Shown here: positions 55,965-64,000 of the stretch, one piece after another | Position numbering within the stretch: position 1 is the first letter of the stretch | Layout of the letters: every line of letters begins with the position of its first letter | Assembly (NCBI RefSeq): GCF_000470775.1 | Contig: NC_022438.1 | Span: 992,001 to 1,056,000 of the forward strand | Reading direction: 5' to 3' | Origin: Leifsonia xyli subsp. cynodontis DSM 46306 | Lineage (GTDB): Bacteria > Actinomycetota > Actinomycetes > Actinomycetales > Microbacteriaceae | DNA: 64,000 bases | The notes under the pieces: generated by a model | The model's input: only the letters and a program-made list of their open reading frames with translations | What the model was told of the DNA's origin: nothing | Databases searched by the model: none | Translations under genes and position numbers: made by a program

Positions 55965-56258
55965 ATGGCAACGGATTACGACGCACCGCGGAAGACCGAG
56001 GACGACTCTGAGTCGATCGAGGCTCTCAAGGAGCGAGTTCCGGACAAGATGTCCGGAGTCGTCGACGTCGAGGACGCGGACAACCCGGGCGGATACGAAC
56101 TCCCCGGTGCGGACCTGTCGGATCTCGACCTGGACGTCGTAGTTCTGCCTCCTCAGGCCGACGAGTTCACCTGCGTGAGCTGCTTCCTGGTGAAACACCG
56201 TTCGCAGATCGATCACGAAACCAAGCTCGGGCCGATGTGCGTGGAGTGCGCCGCCTGA
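55965..56258 (+). CDS. DUF4193 family zinc-ribbon protein
   Basis: The 97-residue product begins MATDYDAPRKTEDDSESIEA, passes through an acidic middle (ELPGADLSDLDLDVVVLPPQ) and ends in a zinc ribbon (EFTCVSCFLVKHRSQ, then MCVECAA). This architecture defines DUF4193, an actinobacterial family always found beside sepH and dut-type neighbours. Its function is unknown. ATG 55965 gives the family's standard N-terminus; longer frames start inside spacer sequence. Confidence 0.92.
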   Translation: MATDYDAPRKTEDDSESIEALKERVPDKMSGVVDVEDADNPGGYELPGADLSDLDLDVVVLPPQADEFTCVSCFLVKHRSQIDHETKLGPMCVECAA

Positions 56259-56270
56259 GCGGCCGCACGA

Positions 56271-56717
56271 CTAGGGCTCCTGGCGGGCCTCTTCGAGAAC
56301 CTGGACCAGCCGGTCCGGGTTTCTTGTCGAGAGGAGCCAGTAGGGCGTCGGGTCGTCCGCGTCCAGCAGCGGCACCTTCACGACCGGCTTGATCCACCCG
56401 CGGATGAGCAGCCAGGCTCGCGCGTCGAGCCGCCGCCCGCGCTCCAGCGTCGCCTGCTCGCCGGCGAACGCTTCGGGGGCGCCGGCGAATTCCAGTGGAA
56501 GGCGGGCGCGCCCAGCGACCAGCTCGGTCTCCGTGACCCGGATAGTCGGGGCGGAAAGCAGCAGCGCGGCGACGATGGCCGCGTAGAAGGCGAGGGCGAG
56601 CACGACGCCGATGGTGAGGTCGATCGGGGCGAAGACGAGCATCACCGCGGGGACGACCAGCAGGGTGGAGACGAAGAGCCAGGGGGTCGCCCAGAGCCGT
56701 TCTCGATACAGGTCCAT
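56271..56717 (-). CDS. DUF3093 membrane protein
   Basis: The 148-residue protein has two N-terminal membrane helices (LFVSTLLVVPAVMLVFAP, LTIGVVLALAFYAAIVAALL) and a C-terminal soluble domain ending YWLLSTRNPDRLVQVLEEAR, the DUF3093 signature. ATG 56717 (MDLYRERLW) is the family start. It is divergent from dut, 40 bases away, and ends 12 bases from the DUF4193 stop. Function unknown. Confidence 0.88.
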   Translation of the reverse strand: MDLYRERLWATPWLFVSTLLVVPAVMLVFAPIDLTIGVVLALAFYAAIVAALLLSAPTIRVTETELVAGRARLPLEFAGAPEAFAGEQATLERGRRLDARAWLLIRGWIKPVVKVPLLDADDPTPYWLLSTRNPDRLVQVLEEARQEP

Positions 56718-56757
56718 AACGTCTATTCGATCAGACTTCTGCACTACCCTCGACACC

Positions 56758-57216
56758 GTGACCGATACCGTCGACATTCCGATCATCGCGGAGCGCCTCC
56801 CCGTCTACGCCCACCCCGGCGACGCCGGCGCCGACCTGTGCGCCGCGGAGGCGGTCACGCTGGAGCCCGGCGAACGGCACACCGTGGCGACAGGGGTCGC
56901 GATCGCCCTGCCGGAAGGCTACGCCGCGTTCGTCGTCCCGCGAAGCGGGCTGGCCATGCGGCACGGCCTCACGATCGTCAACGCGCCGGGAACGGTGGAC
57001 GCGGGATACCGCGGCGAGATCAGGGTGACCGTTCTGAACACCGACAGGTCGATGCCGTACGATATCGCCGTCGGAGACCGGATCGCCCAGCTGATCGTCA
57101 TGCCGGTCACCCGAGCCGTCTTCGTCCCCGTCGACACTCTGCCGGACAGCCATCGCGGCACAGCCGGCTTCGGCTCGTCCGGCTACACCGTGACCCAGGC
57201 AGGAGAACACGCTTGA
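56758..57216 (+). CDS. dut: Deoxyuridine triphosphatase
   Basis: Dut hydrolyses dUTP to dUMP, keeping uracil out of DNA and feeding dTMP synthesis. The 152-residue trimeric-type enzyme has all five motifs in order: HPGDAGADLCAAE, PRSGLAMRHG, GTVDAGYRGEI (catalytic Asp), RIAQLIVMPV and the C-terminal RGTAGFGSSGY. GTG 56758 starts VTDTVDIPIIAERLPVYAHP. The next gene overlaps it by four bases. Confidence 0.95.
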   Translation: MTDTVDIPIIAERLPVYAHPGDAGADLCAAEAVTLEPGERHTVATGVAIALPEGYAAFVVPRSGLAMRHGLTIVNAPGTVDAGYRGEIRVTVLNTDRSMPYDIAVGDRIAQLIVMPVTRAVFVPVDTLPDSHRGTAGFGSSGYTVTQAGEHA

Positions 57217-57857
57217 CCGACAGCAGCGACACCCCCGGCGAGCCGGCGACGCCCGACGAAGCGGAGAAGTCCGCCCCCGCGGACCGCGCGACCGAGGGGC
57301 CGCTCGATGAGAGCGAAGCCAATCCGGTCCGCCCCTATGTCGACCTGGGCGGGGTGAAGATCCTGCCGCGGGAGGGTTTGCACCTCCGGTTGGAGGTCGA
57401 AGAGGAATCGCAGCGCGTCGTCGCGGTCGGCCTCGACTACGCGAACTCGACGTTGCAAGTGCAGCCGTTCGCGGCACCCCGTTCGACCGGTCTGTGGCAT
57501 GAGATCCGGGAGCAGATCACCGATCAGGTGCAGCGCCAGGGCGGTCGCGTGAGCGAGCGTCAGGGCGTGTTCGGGCCGGAGATCGTCGCGGAGATCCCCG
57601 TCGCCGCCCCGCAGGGCGCCCGGGGAGAGACCCGGGTCGCGCGCTTCGTCGGCGTGGACGGGCCCCGCTGGTTCCTCCGCGGCGTGATCGCGGGCGACGC
57701 GGCCGTGAAACCGGAGGCGGCCGCGCTCGTCGAAGACCTCTTCCGCAGTATCGTCGTCGTCCGCGGCGCGACGCCGATGCCTCCCCGCGATCTGATCCCG
57801 CTGCGCATGCCGGCGGCGCCCACCGGCCCCGCGGACAACGGCTACACCACCCTCTGA
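57213..57857 (+). CDS. DUF3710 family protein
   Basis: The product of 214 residues has an acidic, disordered N-terminus (about 1-40). The DUF3710 core follows: PYVDLGGVKILPREGLHLRL, DYANSTLQVQPFAAPRSTGL and VDGPRWFLRGVIAGDAA. TTG 57213 overlaps the dut stop, with AGGAG 7 bases upstream. The dut-DUF3710-DUF3159 arrangement is conserved in actinobacteria; the biochemical role is not established. Confidence 0.9.
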   Translation: MTDSSDTPGEPATPDEAEKSAPADRATEGPLDESEANPVRPYVDLGGVKILPREGLHLRLEVEEESQRVVAVGLDYANSTLQVQPFAAPRSTGLWHEIREQITDQVQRQGGRVSERQGVFGPEIVAEIPVAAPQGARGETRVARFVGVDGPRWFLRGVIAGDAAVKPEAAALVEDLFRSIVVVRGATPMPPRDLIPLRMPAAPTGPADNGYTTL

Positions 57858-57865
57858 AGGCCGCC

Positions 57866-58624
57866 ATGACCGAGCATCAGGACGCCCAGCCGGAGAAGGA
57901 CGCCGACACGCCTGAGGCCGCCGACCCGGCCGTCGTGAGCCTCGGCGAGTCCCTCGCGCGCGCCGCCCGGAAGTCGGGGCTCGGCGAGCTGGCGGACGCC
58001 CAGACGCCGACCGGGACCGCGCTGCTGGCCGCGCTGGGCGGGGTGCGCGGACTGCTCGAGACGGTCCTGCCGGGGCTGGTGTTCCTCGTCCTGTTCACCT
58101 TCACCGCCAGCGTCCCGCTCTCGATCGGCTTCTCGGTCGCCGTCGCGGTGGCGTTCACGATCGTCCGGATCGCCGGCAAGACGCCGGTGACACAGGCGAT
58201 GGCCGGGTTGATCGGCGTCGGGGTGTCCGCCGTCCTGGCGCTCATCACCGGTCGCGGCGAGGACAACTTCATCCTCGGGATCTGGACGAACGCGGCGTAC
58301 GCCGCCGCTCTGCTGATCTCCATCGTCGTGCGCTGGCCGCTGATCGGGCTCGCCGCGGGCTACCTGATGGGCGACGGGCTCGCCTGGCGGTCGGTCAAGA
58401 GCAGATTCCGGGTGATGCAGGCGCTCACGTTCCTCTGGTTCCTGCTGTTCGCGGCGCGGCTGCTCGTGCAGGTGCCCCTGTACCTGGCGCACACGGACGC
58501 GGCGACGAGCGCTCTGGGGCTCGCGAAGCTGCTGATGGGAGTCCCGCTCTACGCGCCTTTGCTGCTCGTGACCTGGTTCGTGGTGAAGGGGCAATTCCCG
58601 CGCGAAGCGGCCCGTCCGGCGTAA
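57866..58624 (+). CDS. DUF3159 membrane protein
   Basis: The 252-residue protein has an acidic soluble N-terminus of about 70 residues. Five to six membrane helices follow (LETVLPGLVFLVLFTFTA, SIGFSVAVAVAFTIVRIAGK, AMAGLIGVGVSAVLALITG, LTFLWFLLFAARLLVQVPLY). EDNFILGIWTNAAYAAALLI is a DUF3159 signature. It starts eight bases after DUF3710, in the same operon. Function unknown. Confidence 0.9.
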   Translation: MTEHQDAQPEKDADTPEAADPAVVSLGESLARAARKSGLGELADAQTPTGTALLAALGGVRGLLETVLPGLVFLVLFTFTASVPLSIGFSVAVAVAFTIVRIAGKTPVTQAMAGLIGVGVSAVLALITGRGEDNFILGIWTNAAYAAALLISIVVRWPLIGLAAGYLMGDGLAWRSVKSRFRVMQALTFLWFLLFAARLLVQVPLYLAHTDAATSALGLAKLLMGVPLYAPLLLVTWFVVKGQFPREAARPA

Positions 58625-58634
58625 CGGCCGCCGC

Positions 58635-58678
58635 AGGGCGTCGAAGAGAGAAGAAAAGGGCGTCGAAGAGAGAAGAAA
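58635..58678. repeat. 22-bp perfect tandem duplication before the P-type ATPase gene
   Basis: The unit AGGGCGTCGAAGAGAGAAGA followed by AA occurs twice without a gap (58635-58656 and 58657-58678). It directly precedes the AGGAGG ribosome site of the ATPase gene. It moves the DUF3159 stop and the ATPase start apart but interrupts neither. Confidence 0.95.
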
Positions 58679-58694
58679 GAGGAGGCCGCGAGGG

Positions 58695-61070
58695 ATGCTC
58701 GACGCACGGATCAGGGACGGACTGACGGCCGCTCAGGCCGCCGAGCGGCACGCGGACGGCCGGGCCAACTCCCAGCACCAGCCGACCTCGCGTTCGCTCG
58801 CCGACATCCTGGGCGAGAACGTCTTCACGCTCTTCAACGGCATCCTGACCGTCTGCTTCGTCGCGGTGGTGCTGCTCGGCGACCTCCGCGACGGCTTCTT
58901 CTACGGCGTCGTGGTCGTGAACGCGCTCATCGGCATCGTGCAGGAGGTACGGGCGAAGGTCGTCCTCGACCGGGCGGCGCTGCTCGCCGCTCCCCTGAGC
59001 CGGGTGCGCCGCGACGGCGATGTGAGGTCTGTCCCGCTGGAGGAGGTCGTGCTGGACGATCTGCTCGTGCTGCGGCCCGGCGACCAGGTCCCGGCCGACG
59101 CGGTGGTCGCCGAGAGCACCGGGCTCTCGCTGGACGAGTCGATGCTCACCGGTGAGTCCGACCCTGTCTTCAAGGACGCCGGCGCCCAGCTGCTGTCGGG
59201 CTCGCATGTGACGACCGGCACCGGCTACGCGATCGTCACGGCGGTCGGCGCCGACTCGTACGCGAGCCGGCTGACCAGCCAGATCCGGCGACACTCGCTC
59301 GTCCACTCCGAGCTCCGGCACGCGACCAATCGCATCCTGGTCGCCCTCTCCTGGATACTCGGCCCGGTCATCCTGATCACACTCGTCGGGCGGGTGCTCG
59401 CGTACGGCGGCTGGTTACGGCTGTTCCTGGACGAGCGCTGGCGGCGGGCGCTGCTGGACGCGGTGGCCGCGGTCGTCGGAATGATCCCGGAGGGGCTCGT
59501 GCTGCTCACGAGCCTGGCTTTCGGGGTCGCGGCGATCCAGCTCGCGGCGAGCAAGGTCCTGGTCCAGGAGCTCGCCACCGTGGAGGTGCTGGCGCGCGTC
59601 GACGTGTTGTGCCTGGACAAGACCGGGACACTGACGAGCGGCGAGCTGGTGCTGGAAGGCACCGAGCCGCTGGAGGGGAGCGTGCCCGGAGAGCTGGCGG
59701 AGGTGGCGCTCGCCGCCTTCGGCGCGGACGACACCGGGAACGCGACCTCCGGCATCCTGGCCACGCGCTTCGTCAGCGACCGCTTCCGGGTGGAGCGCCG
59801 CATCCCGTTCAGTTCCGCGACCAGGTACTCCGGGCTCCAGATGCGCGTCGGCGACGATCACAGCTCGTGGGTGCTCGGAGCGCCCGAGTGCGTGCTGGCC
59901 GCTCACGAGGCCGAGCTGGCGCGCGCGACCGCGATCGCGGCGACCGGACGGCGCACCCTCGCTCTCGCGCGGGTCGCCGTCGAACTGCCGCACGGAGCAC
60001 ACCCTGCGCTGACAGGCGTCCCCGTCGAACCGGCGCTGCTGGTCGTCCTCGGCGAGACGCTCCGGCCGGAGGTGGCGGAGACGCTCGGCTACTTCGGCAA
60101 ACAGGATGTCCGGGTCGTCGTCCTCTCCGGTGACAACCCTGTGACCGTCGCCGCCATCGCGGGGGCGCTCGGCCTCGAGGGCGAGGCGGTGGATGCCACG
60201 ACGCTGACCGACGACGCCGCGCTCGCCGAGGCGCTCGGCCGCGCCGACATCTTCGGGCGGGTGAGCCCCGAGCAGAAGCGAACGGCCGTCGGCATCTTGA
60301 AGGAGCAGGGCCGCACGGTCGCGATGACCGGCGACGGCGTCAACGACGCGATGGCGATCAAGGACGCGAGCCTCGGGATCGCGATGGGCACAGCGACCGC
60401 AGCGACCAAGGCGGTCTCCCGCCTGGTCCTGCTCGACAACCGGTTCGACCGGCTGCCGAGCGTGCTCGCCTCCGGGCGGCGGGTGATCGCCAATGTGGAG
60501 CGGGTGTCCAACATCTTCCTGGCCAAGACCGTGTACGGCATCCTCCTGGCGCTCGTCAGCGCGGCGGTGCTGTGGCCGTTCCCCTTCCTCCCGCGGCAGC
60601 TGACGCTGGTGTCCTCGCTCGCCATCGGCATCCCCTCGTTCTTCCTCGCGCTGGCGCCGAACAAGCGGATCTACACGCCCGGCGTGCTGCCGCGCATCGT
60701 GAAGTACTCGATCCCGACCGGGCTGATCGCCGGGCTGACCGCCGTGGTCGCGTACGCGCCGCTCTACCGGACGCTGCCGCTGTCGGAGGCGCGGAGCGTC
60801 GCGACGGTGGCGCTGTTCTGCGTCTCGCTGTGGATACTGTGCGTCTTGACGCGCCCGCTCTCCGCCTGGCGCTGGGGGCTGCTCGGGGGTGTGGCCGGGG
60901 CTTTCGTCCTGGTGTGCGTCCTCCCGTTCGCCTCGGCGTTCTTCGAGATGCACCTGGCCTGGGATGTCCCGCTCGCCTGGGGGATCGCGGTCGGGGCCGT
61001 CGGGGCGGCCGGCATCGAGCTGTTCTACCGGTTCGCTCGGTGGCGCGGGCTCGTCTTCGATCGTCTCTGA
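58695..61070 (+). CDS. P-type cation-transporting ATPase (CtpE-like)
   Basis: The 791-residue pump has actuator-domain LSLDESMLTGESDPV, the M4 ion-site helix GMIPEGLVLLTSLAFG and the phosphorylation site VLCLDKTGTLTSGE (Asp about residue 309). VVVLSGDNPVTVAAIAGALG and MTGDGVNDAMAIKDASLGIA follow, and the C-terminus has about six membrane helices. PEGL rather than CPC in M4 argues against heavy-metal transport and for Ca, Mg or K/Na-like ions. The layout resembles actinobacterial CtpE, for which calcium uptake is proposed. The ATG at 58695 has AGGAGG about 10 bases upstream. Confidence 0.88.
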   Translation: MLDARIRDGLTAAQAAERHADGRANSQHQPTSRSLADILGENVFTLFNGILTVCFVAVVLLGDLRDGFFYGVVVVNALIGIVQEVRAKVVLDRAALLAAPLSRVRRDGDVRSVPLEEVVLDDLLVLRPGDQVPADAVVAESTGLSLDESMLTGESDPVFKDAGAQLLSGSHVTTGTGYAIVTAVGADSYASRLTSQIRRHSLVHSELRHATNRILVALSWILGPVILITLVGRVLAYGGWLRLFLDERWRRALLDAVAAVVGMIPEGLVLLTSLAFGVAAIQLAASKVLVQELATVEVLARVDVLCLDKTGTLTSGELVLEGTEPLEGSVPGELAEVALAAFGADDTGNATSGILATRFVSDRFRVERRIPFSSATRYSGLQMRVGDDHSSWVLGAPECVLAAHEAELARATAIAATGRRTLALARVAVELPHGAHPALTGVPVEPALLVVLGETLRPEVAETLGYFGKQDVRVVVLSGDNPVTVAAIAGALGLEGEAVDATTLTDDAALAEALGRADIFGRVSPEQKRTAVGILKEQGRTVAMTGDGVNDAMAIKDASLGIAMGTATAATKAVSRLVLLDNRFDRLPSVLASGRRVIANVERVSNIFLAKTVYGILLALVSAAVLWPFPFLPRQLTLVSSLAIGIPSFFLALAPNKRIYTPGVLPRIVKYSIPTGLIAGLTAVVAYAPLYRTLPLSEARSVATVALFCVSLWILCVLTRPLSAWRWGLLGGVAGAFVLVCVLPFASAFFEMHLAWDVPLAWGIAVGAVGAAGIELFYRFARWRGLVFDRL

Positions 61071-61082
61071 ACATGGTAGATT

Positions 61083-61100
61083 TATCTTGACATCAAGATA
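61083..61100. promoter_or_regulatory. Perfect inverted-repeat operator overlapping a TTGACA box
   Basis: TATCTTGA-CA-TCAAGATA is an 8-base perfect inverted repeat with a two-base spacer, about 110 bases before the aconitase start. It contains TTGACA, the consensus -35 hexamer. The geometry suits binding by a dimeric regulator that competes with RNA polymerase. The regulator is not in the window. The known AcnR site has a different sequence. Confidence 0.5.
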
Positions 61101-61208
61101 TTTTCGTCGCTGAGGACTTAGGCTTGCCTTGTTGGAACAGCCTCCGACGGACGACCAAGATGGACGAGGCGTGCGACGTTTTCGCCTGCCGAAGAAGGAG
61201 AGGGCAAC

Positions 61209-64000
<2,792 letters not shown>

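Overview
The window is high-GC actinobacterial chromosome, most likely from a Leifsonia-type member of the Microbacteriaceae. This is inferred from gene content: GlgE, SepH, Lsr2, the DUF4193/DUF3093/dut/DUF3710/DUF3159 block and a second GyrB/GyrA-type gene pair. Several genes are broken by small indels or nonsense codons, and insertion-sequence debris is present. That combination fits a decaying, host-restricted genome such as Leifsonia xyli subsp. xyli. The species is an inference; I could not search any database.

Layout. 1-3.5 kb: 5' part of a DivIVA-like coiled-coil gene, a large membrane protein and a cysteine-less thioredoxin/TPR protein. 3.5-13.2 kb: glycogen cluster, with synthetic genes glgE-glgB intact and degradative glgP and glgX both broken. 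13.2-23.6 kb: cysteine desulfurase and mnmA (tRNA thiolation), ligA, an esterase-like protein and the gatCAB amidotransferase operon. 23.6-30.4 kb: acyl-CoA ligase, small conserved proteins, an aldo/keto reductase, dinB and a 3'-truncated endonuclease/exonuclease/phosphatase gene. 30.4-34.8 kb: a TPP riboswitch driving a thiamine-precursor ECF transporter (ykoE-ykoD-ykoC), then a small kinase, a hypothetical protein and a convergent zincin. 34.9-36 kb: a frameshifted secreted transglycosylase behind a candidate c-di-AMP riboswitch. 36.3-38.3 kb: thioredoxin-like protein, a frameshifted SGNH hydrolase, orn and tRNA-His.

38.3-45.8 kb is an accessory island next to tRNA-His. It holds lsr2, a large secreted protein with four tandem repeats, remnants of IS256- and IS3-family elements, a small secreted protein, a VapBC-type toxin-antitoxin pair and a nearly complete IS481-family element with a nonsense-mutated transposase. 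45.8-48.3 kb holds an NTF2-like protein and two overlapping alanine-racemase genes. 48.5-53.5 kb holds a convergent parE/parC-type topoisomerase pair separated by a repeat-rich spacer. 53.5-64 kb holds a phosphodiesterase, sepH, the DUF/dut block, a P-type ATPase and the start of aconitase.

The most notable observation is the alanine-racemase pair. One subunit keeps the PLP lysine and the whole barrel but has lost the segment carrying the catalytic tyrosine. The overlapping partner keeps the tyrosine, GYADG and MDQ motifs but has Arg in place of the lysine and a shortened barrel. Alanine racemase active sites are built from both subunits of a dimer, so the two genes look like complementary halves of an obligate heterodimer with a single working site.
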